Shown here piece by piece: positions 1 to 6,569 of a stretch of DNA of 31,551 nt (its first letter is position 1; the number at the start of each line of letters is the position of its first letter). Origin of the DNA: DATCIH01 sp036507955 (lineage in GTDB: Bacteria > Bacillota > Clostridia > Clostridiales > Clostridiaceae); NCBI GenBank assembly GCA_036507955.1, contig DATCIH010000028.1:1-31551 (forward strand), written 5' to 3'. The notes under the pieces were generated by a model. That model searched no databases, had not been told where the DNA came from, and was given only the letters and a program-made list of their open reading frames with translations. The position numbers were made by a program, and so were the translations under genes.

Positions 1-68
1 TATTAAAAAGATATGGATTTAAATCTTTAGAATTAATTTGGAGATTTAATAAAATATATTGCTTTTAA
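1..68 (+). CDS. possible 3' end of a truncated upstream gene
   Basis: From base 3 one frame is open to a TAA at 66-68 and reads as about 21 residues ending in ELIWRFNKIYCF, with a protein-like mix of basic and aromatic residues. The other plus-strand frames have earlier stops. The gene would begin outside the window. The stretch is too short to assign a family and could be a chance open frame. Confidence 0.25.
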   Translation, partial: LKRYGFKSLELIWRFNKIYCF

Positions 69-109
69 AATCGTATAAATACGAATATAAAAAACATAGA
101 AAGGAGTAT

Positions 110-138
110 GGTTATATTTTGTTACGATTTTTATAACC
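110..138 (+). promoter_or_regulatory. leader hairpin upstream of the coiled-coil gene
   Basis: GGTTATA (110-116) and TATAACC (132-138) are perfect 7-bp arms around a 15-nt loop, just before the start at 149. A strong AAGGAG (101-106) precedes the hairpin but sits one base from an ATG at 108 that opens only a 12-codon frame ending at 146. The gene's own Shine-Dalgarno (AGGGA, about 139-143) is weak and abuts the 3' arm, so folding could affect initiation. This is inference from sequence only. Confidence 0.35.
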
Positions 139-148
139 AGGGATAGTA

Positions 149-490
149 ATGGATGAGAACAAAATATTTGATATGTTAGAAAAAATCTATGGTGAGGTAA
201 AAAATAATACTGATAGATTTGATAATGTTGAAACTGAGCTTAAAAACAATACTAATCGATTGGATAATGTTGAGAATATAGTTAAAAAAATAGGGATAAA
301 GATAGATGGAGAACTAATTCCAGCTGATAAAGCCATATTAGATGGGTACAAAAATAATGCTGAGAATATAACAATCATTGATGATAAAATTGATAGACTT
401 CAAATAGACGTTAATAGTATATCCATGAAAGTTTGTTATAATGATAGTAGAATTATTGAAATATCTAAGGACTTAAAAAAAGCAAAGTAA
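149..490 (+). CDS. small coiled-coil protein of unknown function
   Basis: A 113-residue protein that I do not recognise. The N-terminal third contains an imperfect tandem repeat of about 14 residues (NNTDRFDNVETEL then NNTNRLDNVENIV), also visible in the DNA, followed by more heptad-like helix with regular Ile/Leu spacing to the C-terminus. There is no signal peptide, membrane segment or catalytic motif, so it is probably a cytoplasmic coiled-coil or oligomerisation protein. The start is ATG 149, preceded by a weak AGGGA. The gene is monocistronic and ends just before a hairpin terminator. Similar short coiled-coil proteins occur in clostridial genomes, often without function, and may be phage-derived. 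Confidence 0.7.
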   Translation: MDENKIFDMLEKIYGEVKNNTDRFDNVETELKNNTNRLDNVENIVKKIGIKIDGELIPADKAILDGYKNNAENITIIDDKIDRLQIDVNSISMKVCYNDSRIIEISKDLKKAK

Positions 491-498
491 ATATTACA

Positions 499-532
499 AA
501 AGGGGAATGATTTCTAATTATTCCCCTTTATG
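499..532 (+). terminator. intrinsic terminator after the coiled-coil gene
   Basis: AAAGGGGAAT (499-508) pairs perfectly with ATTCCCCTTT (520-529) across an 11-nt loop, 9 bases after the stop at 490. The T-run is short. The hairpin is symmetrical, with A and T tracts in the arms, and could also act for the convergent helicase gene on the minus strand (stop at 564). Confidence 0.7.
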
Positions 533-563
533 CACTAAGTGATTTCAAGAACTATATATCCAA

Positions 564-1667
564 TTATAAACCCCTTCTAGGGATCTTAAATTTTATAGCT
601 TTTTCTATTTCTTCTAAACCTCTTCTATCTTTTGGATCAACGAATAGACAAGTGTAACCTTCGTCTCCAGCCCGTCCGGTTCTGCCAATTCGATGAATAT
701 AGGCTTCAGTATTTTCTGGTATATCATAATTATAGATATGACTTACACCACTTATATCCAAGCCACGAGCTGCAACGTCTGTAGCTATTAAATACTGAAA
801 ATCAGCTTTTCTAAAGGCTTTCATAACATTTTCACGCTTCGACTGAACCATATCCCCATGCAACTTTCTACAATCATATCCCCGTTTGTATAGTACAATT
901 TCCAGCTCATCCGCTCTCCTTTTGGTTCTACAAAAGATGATAGCCATGAAAGCATTATCTTGGTCTAAAACTGCACATAAAGCATCTTGTTTTCCTCTAT
1001 CTGTAGTTTCTACTACCAATTGCTTAATATTACTAAGGGTAACTTCTTCTTTCCCAATAGATATCTCTACAGGATCCTTCATATATCTATAAGCCAGCTT
1101 TTTTACATTAGAATCAATGGTAGCAGAAAAGCAAAGAGTTTGATGCTCTTTGGAGGTTTGTTTTATAATGTTTTCAACATCATTTTTAAAACCCATGAAC
1201 AGCATTTGATCTGCTTCATCGAGTACTAAGGTTTTTAGTTTACTAAGATCTACTGTTTTACGTTCAAGATGATCTAAAAGCCTACCAGGGGTTGCAATGA
1301 TTAAGTGAAGGTTTCCTTTTAATTTTTTTAGTTGTGAGCCAATATCTTTACCACCATAGGCGGCTAAAATGTTTATATCTTTACCTTTCTTTAGCTTCAT
1401 AGCTTCCTCAGTTATTTGAATAGCAAGTTCTCTAGTGGGAGTCACAATTAATGCTTGAACTGCATTTATGTCTTTTGATATATTTTCAAATATAGGAAGC
1501 AGAAATGCCAAAGTTTTGCCAGTACCAGTTTGTGCTTGGGCTATAACATCTTTTCCTTCCTTAATTAAGATAATACTATCCTCTTGAATTGGAGTTGGAG
1601 TTGTAATACCTGAGTTATTTAATACCTTTACCAAATCTTCATTAATACCTAATTCTATAAAATTCAT
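564..1667 (-). CDS. DEAD-box ATP-dependent RNA helicase (core-only)
   Basis: A 367-residue SF2 DEAD-box helicase expected to unwind short RNA duplexes using ATP, in ribosome assembly, mRNA turnover or cold adaptation. All core motifs are visible: a Q motif near residue 28 (TPTPIQ), Walker A AQTGTGKT (about 44-51), PTREL, DEAD (about 150), SAT, and HRIGRTGR (about 323-330). The protein stops shortly after motif VI. It therefore lacks the basic tail of CshA-type enzymes and the RRM of DbpA, giving a bare two-RecA-domain helicase. The ATG at 1667 has an AAAGGTAGG ribosome binding site. It is transcribed alone, convergent with the coiled-coil gene. The family call is certain; the exact orthologue (CshA/CshB/DeaD-like) is not. 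Confidence 0.95.
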   Translation of the reverse strand: MNFIELGINEDLVKVLNNSGITTPTPIQEDSIILIKEGKDVIAQAQTGTGKTLAFLLPIFENISKDINAVQALIVTPTRELAIQITEEAMKLKKGKDINILAAYGGKDIGSQLKKLKGNLHLIIATPGRLLDHLERKTVDLSKLKTLVLDEADQMLFMGFKNDVENIIKQTSKEHQTLCFSATIDSNVKKLAYRYMKDPVEISIGKEEVTLSNIKQLVVETTDRGKQDALCAVLDQDNAFMAIIFCRTKRRADELEIVLYKRGYDCRKLHGDMVQSKRENVMKAFRKADFQYLIATDVAARGLDISGVSHIYNYDIPENTEAYIHRIGRTGRAGDEGYTCLFVDPKDRRGLEEIEKAIKFKIPRRGL

Positions 1668-1836
1668 TATTTCCTACCTTTCATAACTAACCTAGTGATA
1701 ATAATACCACAAACAAGTTAAAGGAGTACTACAATTTATATTAATTAGTGGGTATTAAAGGATAATTACAAGTAAATATTGAATAAGAGAAAAGTGAAGG
1801 ACATAAATACTATCGAGAATGATTGGAGAACTTAAA

Positions 1837-2778
1837 ATGAATAACTCAAAAACTATATCTGGACATTTGTCTGCCTTTATCACCGTGCTGATATGGGGGA
1901 CAACCTTTGTATCAACAAAAGTTTTATTAAGAGATTTCTTGCCAATCGAAATTCTGTTTTTTCGATTTGTAATTGGCTATATCACTTTACTTCTAGTTTA
2001 TCCAAAGAGAATCAAAATGGTAAACCTGAAACAAGAATTATATTTCGTAGTGGCCGGATTATTCGGGGTAACGCTGTATTTCTTACTAGAAAATATTGCT
2101 TTAACTTACACCTTCGCGTCTAATGTTGGTGTCATTCTTTCAATAGTACCATTTTTTACTGCTATTTTAGCCCATGTATTTTTAGACTCAGAAAAGCTAA
2201 AGTTACGCTTTCTTATTGGGTTTATAGTGTCAATAATAGGCATTATCTTAATTGGATTTAATGGGAAGGTTGTTTTAAAATTAAATCCTTTAGGGGATAT
2301 ACTCGCCATGCTTGCTGCAATTGTTTGGGCTGTTTATTGTATTATAATGAGAAAAATCAGCGAATTTCAGTATAATACTATAGGTAGTACCAGAAAAGTG
2401 TTCTTTTATGGATTGCTTTTTATGATACCAGCTTTATTTATATTTAAATTCAAGCTTAGTTTAGAAAGGTTTACTAGCCTTCCAAGTCTTTTAAATATTT
2501 TGTATTTAGGGTTTGGAGCTTCTGCACTATGCTTTGTTACTTGGAATTTTTCAGTTAAGATTTTAGGAGCGGTTAAGACTAGTGTATATATTTACATAGT
2601 GCCGGTGATTACTGTAATTGCCTCTGCTATTCTGCTTCACGAAAATATAACTGCACTTGCAGTGGTGGGAACAGTATTTACCCTAGCAGGACTCTTTATT
2701 TCAGAAGGAAACCTAATTTCAAAGTTAAGAAGGAGATATGTTATAAGAGAAAAAGATGAAAATATTGGAGGCTTATGA
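1837..2778 (+). CDS. EamA/DMT-family transporter
   Basis: A roughly 313-residue polytopic membrane protein of the drug/metabolite transporter superfamily, probably exporting a small metabolite or amino acid. Ten hydrophobic segments form two EamA repeats. The typical N-terminal signature ITVLIWGTTFVSTKVLL is in TM1, and the second repeat begins near LGDILAMLAAIVWAVYCI. The C-terminus is short, basic and cytoplasmic. I chose the ATG at 1837 because GGAGA (1825-1829) lies 7 bases upstream; the ATG at 1819 has no usable ribosome binding site. The gene is monocistronic and followed by a strong terminator. The substrate cannot be told from sequence. Confidence 0.92.
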   Translation: MNNSKTISGHLSAFITVLIWGTTFVSTKVLLRDFLPIEILFFRFVIGYITLLLVYPKRIKMVNLKQELYFVVAGLFGVTLYFLLENIALTYTFASNVGVILSIVPFFTAILAHVFLDSEKLKLRFLIGFIVSIIGIILIGFNGKVVLKLNPLGDILAMLAAIVWAVYCIIMRKISEFQYNTIGSTRKVFFYGLLFMIPALFIFKFKLSLERFTSLPSLLNILYLGFGASALCFVTWNFSVKILGAVKTSVYIYIVPVITVIASAILLHENITALAVVGTVFTLAGLFISEGNLISKLRRRYVIREKDENIGGL

Positions 2779-2787
2779 GCATAAATT

Positions 2788-2872
2788 ATATAGCTTTAAC
2801 TTAACAAAAAAGTATAGCGTTCTCAAATAGAGAGAGCTATACTTTTTTATATTAGTTAATTATTAATGCAAA
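2788..2872 (+). repeat. direct repeat copy 1 (contains a terminator)
   Basis: About 85 bp that recur at 3872-3956 in the same orientation, with a few substitutions and a one-base change in an A-run. Shared blocks are ATATAGCTTTAACTTAACA, the AAAAAAGTATAG stem, TCTCAAATAGAG, CTATACTTTTTTATATTA and AATTATTAAT. The two copies bracket the Rpn-family gene. Confidence 0.8.
2806..2848 (+). terminator. intrinsic terminator after the EamA gene
   Basis: AAAAAAGTATAGC (2806-2818) pairs with GCTATACTTTTTT (2836-2848), extended by TCTC/GAGA, and ends in six Ts. Symmetry suggests it works in both directions. Confidence 0.88.
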
Positions 2873-2881
2873 CAAGTTCAA

Positions 2882-2915
2882 TATAAATGGATACCATTCC
2901 TTCTAGCCTTACAAA
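2882..2915 (-). pseudogene. possible relic of a methyltransferase gene 3' region
   Basis: Bases 2891-2915 match 6701-6725 at 23 of 25 positions, and TATAAA at 2882-2887 is in register, making about 29 of 34 identities. The second locus is inside the HEAT/THUMP methyltransferase gene (minus strand). Read on the minus strand the relic gives FVRLEGMVSIY against FVRPGGMVFLY in the intact protein. No further similarity was seen on either side. It could be a fragment of a related gene or chance. Confidence 0.35.
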
Positions 2916-3007
2916 GTTCGAAATAGAATGTAAGTTTGCATAATTTTAATGAGTTAGCAAATACTATTTCTGTAGGAATTTATGTTATAATAAAAGGAGA
3001 AATAGGT

Positions 3008-3832
3008 ATGACAGGAATTGATCCTAAGGTGGATTTTATTTTCAAAATAATTTTTGGAAATGAGGATAATACAGATATTTTATTAAGCTTTCTTAATTCA
3101 ATTTTAAAGCTAGAAAAGCAGAATAGGCTTGATAAAATCGAGGTTTTGAATCCATTTATAAAACGGGAATTATTAGAAGATAAAACTTCAATCCTTGATA
3201 TAAAAGCAAAGACTATAATAGGTGAACTAATAAACATCGAAATCCAATTATCGAATAAATATAATATGGATAAAAGAAGTCTATATTATTGGAGTAAGCT
3301 CTATAGTGGACAGTTATCTGTTGGAGAGGACTATAAGCAATTAAAGAAAACTATAACTATTAATATAATAAATTTCAACTATCTTGACGGTAAAGATTTT
3401 CATAAGGTATTTCATTTAAAGGAAGAAAGCACAGGAAAAATACTAAATGATCAACTTGAGATACATTTTGTTGAGTTACTAAAGGTTCCTGAAGCTACAA
3501 AGGAAGAAAGAGACCCCTTACAAATGTGGTTACAATTTTTAAAGTATGAAAATAAGGAAGTACTGGAGGAATACGCCATGGCAGACCCTGCTATAAAAAA
3601 AGCTATTAATGTTTTAGATCTATTGAACAGAGATGTTGATACTAAGGAATTATATGAGATTAGAGAAAAGGCTTTAAAGGATGAGACTTCAATGATCAAT
3701 GGAGCTAAATTAGAAGGAAAAATAGAAGGAAAATTAGAAGACGCTGCAAAGATGCTTGAAAAAGGATTAAGTGTAGAGGACATAATGGAAATTACGGGTT
3801 TAAAAATCGAAGAAATTAAAAAAGTAATGTAA
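3008..3832 (+). CDS. Rpn-family recombination-promoting nuclease / PDDEXK_2 protein
   Basis: A 274-residue member of the Rpn/PDDEXK_2 (transposase_31-like) family. Characterised Rpn proteins are DNA endonucleases that raise RecA-independent recombination. The family hallmark is at the N-terminus (IDPKVDFIFKIIFG, then DILLSFLNSIL). A PD-(D/E)XK-like core follows, with SILDIKAK and INIEIQL carrying the likely Asp and Glu-x-Gln residues. The C-terminus has the usual Lys/Glu-rich EGKIEGKLE helix and a final helix-turn-helix-like LSVEDIMEITGL segment. I set the start at ATG 3008 because AAGGAGA (2994-3000) is 7 bases upstream and the family begins just before DPKVDF. A TTG at 2936 also opens the frame but has no site. 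The gene lies between two direct repeats. Confidence 0.88.
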   Translation: MTGIDPKVDFIFKIIFGNEDNTDILLSFLNSILKLEKQNRLDKIEVLNPFIKRELLEDKTSILDIKAKTIIGELINIEIQLSNKYNMDKRSLYYWSKLYSGQLSVGEDYKQLKKTITINIINFNYLDGKDFHKVFHLKEESTGKILNDQLEIHFVELLKVPEATKEERDPLQMWLQFLKYENKEVLEEYAMADPAIKKAINVLDLLNRDVDTKELYEIREKALKDETSMINGAKLEGKIEGKLEDAAKMLEKGLSVEDIMEITGLKIEEIKKVM

Positions 3833-3871
3833 ATCTAATAAGCAATAAGTATATTAAATTAGCATTTAGAA

Positions 3872-3956
3872 ATATAGCTTTAACTTAACAAAAAAAGTAT
3901 AGTGCTCTCAAATAGAGAAGGCTATACTTTTTTATATTATTCAATTATTAATACAA
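3872..3956 (+). repeat. direct repeat copy 2 (contains a terminator)
   Basis: Second copy of the 85-bp repeat at 2788-2872, same orientation, offset by about 1,084 bases, immediately downstream of the Rpn-family gene. The arrangement fits duplication of the EamA-gene terminator region or insertion of the Rpn unit between repeated sequences. Confidence 0.8.
3890..3933 (+). terminator. intrinsic terminator after the Rpn-family gene
   Basis: AAAAAAAGTATAG (3890-3902) pairs with CTATACTTTTTT (3922-3933) around TCTC/GAGA inner pairs, followed by a T-run. It is part of direct repeat copy 2. Confidence 0.87.
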
Positions 3957-4096
3957 TTAACTAGCCCTGTTTTTATGACTCTTTTATTAACCTATATTTA
4001 ACATAATGTATGTTGTTCAAGATTGCCTATAGCAATATTATAGGAGTATAGACCAATATATTTAAATTATTTTATTTAGCAAAGGGGTTGCTAATT

Positions 4097-4420
4097 ATGT
4101 TAAATACTAAATACATAAGCTCAAAAATATTGGGTGGTGGCAAAGCATTTATTAAAGATACTAAAATCGGAGAGAAGTTCACAATCAGTGAAATGTCCGC
4201 TGAAGAAATACAAATAGAAACCTCCCTCCAATTAGATATAGATACAATAGTCAAATTAAAAATAAGGCTTGATTCAATTCTATTTGAGATAAACATAAAT
4301 GCTTTGGGGAAGGTAGTAGAAAAACAAGAAGAAGCCCAGATTTATAAAATAGAATTTATAGATATGAAAGATAATGTTAAAGAAGAAATTGATGATATTA
4401 TTAGGCGCAGTTGCAATTAA
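4097..4420 (+). CDS. PilZ-like small protein (degenerate)
   Basis: A 107-residue soluble protein whose layout recalls a PilZ beta-barrel. A turn ISEMSAEEIQIETS sits where PilZ domains carry D/NxSxxGxxI, then VKLKIRLDSILFEI, a strand with GKVV, and a closing IEFIDMKDNVKEEIDDIIRR helix. The canonical RxxxR c-di-GMP-binding motif and the DxSxxG glycine are missing, so it may not bind c-di-GMP. The ATG at 4097 is preceded by AAAGGGG (4081-4087). It is monocistronic and convergent with the MntP-like gene, with only 14 bases between the stops. The family assignment is tentative. Confidence 0.55.
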   Translation: MLNTKYISSKILGGGKAFIKDTKIGEKFTISEMSAEEIQIETSLQLDIDTIVKLKIRLDSILFEININALGKVVEKQEEAQIYKIEFIDMKDNVKEEIDDIIRRSCN

Positions 4421-4434
4421 GATTAGTAGTAAGG

Positions 4435-5049
4435 TTAATTAAGAAATTCAACAACGCCAAGGGTTATAAGCAATATACCCGAGATTAAAGGGGCATATTT
4501 ACCCAAAAGTTTACCTAATACATGATTACCTATAGCTTCACCAAATATAATGGTAAGAATACTTAATATAAAGGTAGCTATTACTGTAAGGTTAAGGTTA
4601 ACTCCTGATATACTGGCAGCCACTCCTGTGCCTAGATTGTTAAATGTTAATCCAAATGCTACAAGTAAAGCTTCCTTGAAATTTATATCATGAGAGTTAT
4701 CTAAATCTGATTTTTCAGCATATTCCAGCATATCAGATATGTTTTTCAACGCAAGCTCTTTTGATTTGGTATTAGTTATAAGTTTTATTATACTTTGGGT
4801 TACAAAATATATTCCTAAAACAATAATTATTCCAGCACCTAAATCATTAGCTATAGAGCGAGATAAGTACATTGATATATACACTCCGATTGACATAGAC
4901 AGAAATGTTCCTATAGATGTAATAACAGCTATTATAAGATTTGAAATTATTCCTATTTTTATTTTCTTTATTCCGTAAGCAGTCCCTATAACTAGATTAT
5001 CTAAGTTAGAGGATAAGCTAAATAGCAATGCAGATAAAATCAATGACAT
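4435..5049 (-). CDS. YtaF/MntP-like sporulation membrane protein
   Basis: A 204-residue protein with about six membrane segments, resembling YtaF and the related manganese exporter MntP, which are built from two inverted three-helix repeats. Each repeat has a conserved acidic/Asn motif: SSNLDNLVIGTAYG in TM1, and GLTFNNLGTGVAAS in the second half where MntP has an Asp-rich motif. The central loop is charged (about residues 85-125). The second motif is NN rather than DD, so metal transport is doubtful and YtaF is the better label. The ATG at 5049 has an AAAGAGG site. It is probably transcribed alone. A second family member lies at 16,381. Confidence 0.82.
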   Translation of the reverse strand: MSLILSALLFSLSSNLDNLVIGTAYGIKKIKIGIISNLIIAVITSIGTFLSMSIGVYISMYLSRSIANDLGAGIIIVLGIYFVTQSIIKLITNTKSKELALKNISDMLEYAEKSDLDNSHDINFKEALLVAFGLTFNNLGTGVAASISGVNLNLTVIATFILSILTIIFGEAIGNHVLGKLLGKYAPLISGILLITLGVVEFLN

Positions 5050-5148
5050 AAATGACCTCTTTTTTATGACTTACATTATAATGTATGAATTAAACCTTTT
5101 ATGGTGATTAGTAATTAGCACAACTAATAGCATATATTTTAACTCCAA

Positions 5149-5184
5149 AATAGGCAGAGGGCTTGATGCAACCTTCTGCCTATT
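5149..5184 (-). terminator. intrinsic terminator for the YSDG-repeat gene
   Basis: AATAGGCAGA (5149-5158) pairs with TCTGCCTATT (5175-5184), with further AGG/CCT pairing across one bulge. On the minus strand the hairpin is followed by TTTTGGAGTT. It lies downstream of the gene ending at 5264 and upstream of the YtaF-like gene. Confidence 0.65.
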
Positions 5185-5263
5185 CTTATCATATAATATT
5201 TAGTGAAACTTAAATTTTTCAACTTCACTTAAATCACTTTTTAGGAATATTACATAACTAAGT

Positions 5264-5755
5264 TTATTTTAAAGTGTCTTTTAGATAGTAGATGTTATTT
5301 CTATTACCATTCCAAAGATCTCTCCAAGGAACTTCGATTTTATAATCTTTAAAAATATCCTTCAACTTTTTGTCTGAAATTCCATCAGAATAAACATCAA
5401 TTCCATCAGAATATCCCTTTTTACCATCGGAGTAATATCTTCCTAAAAACTGTACATCACTATTTGATTTATATAAATATTCTTGAAGAGTATCCCTTTC
5501 AATTTGAACATTTCTTATTACTAATAAAGGGGTAACAACCTTAACTTGTACATATATATACCTACAATTAGAACGAGTTTTCTTTTCTAAAGGAACAGTG
5601 CTATACTTAATAAATAGTTCATAATCTTTATCAGTTACAGGTCTAATTCCCGTTGTTATATATACCTTTGGTGTGATAAAAGTGACCATATTTATTATAA
5701 ATAGTAAAAATAGTAAAAGTAATAAAATTCCAATAACACAATTTTTATTTTTCAT
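5264..5755 (-). CDS. membrane-anchored protein with YSDG repeats, unknown
   Basis: A 163-residue protein that I do not recognise. One strongly hydrophobic segment (about residues 8-28) follows a short basic start, with no lipobox, so it should be an N-terminal membrane anchor with the rest outside the cell. In the C-terminal half the tetrapeptide YSDG occurs three times in about 20 residues (YYSDGKKG, YSDGIDV, YSDGISD), and the DNA also repeats (ATCAGAATA-type blocks on the plus strand near 5,388-5,436), which suggests slippage or expansion. The start ATG has a GAGGTG site. Monocistronic; no functional clue from neighbours. Confidence 0.72.
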   Translation of the reverse strand: MKNKNCVIGILLLLLFLLFIINMVTFITPKVYITTGIRPVTDKDYELFIKYSTVPLEKKTRSNCRYIYVQVKVVTPLLVIRNVQIERDTLQEYLYKSNSDVQFLGRYYSDGKKGYSDGIDVYSDGISDKKLKDIFKDYKIEVPWRDLWNGNRNNIYYLKDTLK

Positions 5756-6061
5756 AGAAACACCTCATTATTCTAAAAGATATTAATGCAGTTTAGCATA
5801 ACATTCTACTATGTCGTATGATTGTGTTTTAAGAATATACATAACACTGTATAAAATTATAACATGTCTTCTATATTCTTGAAATGACATAGAAAGAGTT
5901 ATTTAATAATAAATATAAAATTATCACTATTGTTAGCATACCAAATAGTATGTAAGAAATATGCTTCCATAATCTTATGGAAGTAAAAATTTCAATGATA
6001 ATTAAATGTTAATAAGTATGCTGGTTTGATAAATAACCATGATAAATACAGCATTACCAAT
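5756..6061. other. non-coding stretch with a 20-bp near-palindrome
   Basis: No plausible gene is seen here. It should hold the promoter of the minus-strand gene starting at 5755. The only clear structure is CTTCCATAA (5964-5972) opposite TTATGGAAG (5975-5983), two perfect 9-bp arms separated by 2 bases. Neither side has a convincing T-run, so it looks more like a protein-binding site than a terminator. Confidence 0.45.
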
Positions 6062-6107
6062 AAAAAATAACCTGCTAATTAACATTATAATTGGCAGGTT
6101 ATTTTTT
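6062..6107. terminator. strong bidirectional terminator
   Basis: AAAAAATAACCTGC (6062-6075) is a perfect 14-bp complement of GCAGGTTATTTTTT (6094-6107), with inner TAATT/AATTG pairing. It ends the minus-strand operon whose last gene stops at 6176, about 70 bases away. Confidence 0.85.
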
Positions 6108-6175
6108 ATCAAATACACCTCGAAAACCACCCCGTTGATTACTCAAGACATGCCTTTTTTCACAACAATGTGAAG

Positions 6176-6559
6176 TTATTCTTTATCTACAAATGTATGC
6201 TTTTGAATTTGTTCAATAATTAATTTTATCTCAGCCATTTCATCGCTGTGATTATTTCTTTGCTCTTTTGCAAAATCTTGTTCTTCTCTAATCATACTAA
6301 TTTCATTCATCACAGTATCATGAGTTTCTTGTAATAGTTTGGATTGCTTTGCACCTTGCTTATTAGTTGTATAGCCAAGAAGTGGTAATGCACAAGCTTG
6401 CAATACTGCAGTACTCATGTATTGAATCCAACCAATTAGTGTGTTTGGTCTCTCAACTATTAATGGTAATAAAACTAAAAAAGTAATAAAATAGAACAAT
6501 ACCATGGAGGATAACCCATTAGATAAATTATCTCCTAACCAATCATTAAATTTTTTCAT
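6176..6559 (-). CDS. two-TM protein with coiled-coil tail, DUF1003/low-affinity Fe permease-like
   Basis: A 127-residue protein with two membrane segments (about residues 17-34 and 45-62), joined by a short loop that begins near a Glu-Arg-Pro, then a cytoplasmic amphipathic helix (NKQGAKQSKLLQETHD and onwards to the end). The pattern of two helices followed by a Lys/Gln-rich helix resembles DUF1003 and low-affinity iron permease-like proteins, but I cannot confirm either. It starts 10 bases after the methyltransferase stop, with AGGAGA overlapping that stop region, so the two genes are very likely cotranscribed. A strong terminator lies downstream. Confidence 0.68.
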   Translation of the reverse strand: MKKFNDWLGDNLSNGLSSMVLFYFITFLVLLPLIVERPNTLIGWIQYMSTAVLQACALPLLGYTTNKQGAKQSKLLQETHDTVMNEISMIREEQDFAKEQRNNHSDEMAEIKLIIEQIQKHTFVDKE

Positions 6560-6569
6560 AATACATCTC

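Noticed and set aside
108..146. 12-codon frame after AAGGAG as a leader peptide
   Set aside because: The Shine-Dalgarno is only one base from the ATG, too close for normal initiation, and the peptide has no attenuator-like codon run.
2936..3007. Longer N-terminus for the Rpn protein from TTG 2936
   Set aside because: No ribosome binding site precedes it, while ATG 3008 has AAGGAGA at good spacing and matches the usual family start.
3451..3783. 110-residue minus-strand frame opposite the Rpn gene
   Set aside because: Ser/Phe-rich shadow of Lys/Glu codons with no initiation signal.
5388..5436. CRISPR-like repeat array
   Set aside because: The repeats are short, in frame, inside a coding region and have no uniform spacers.
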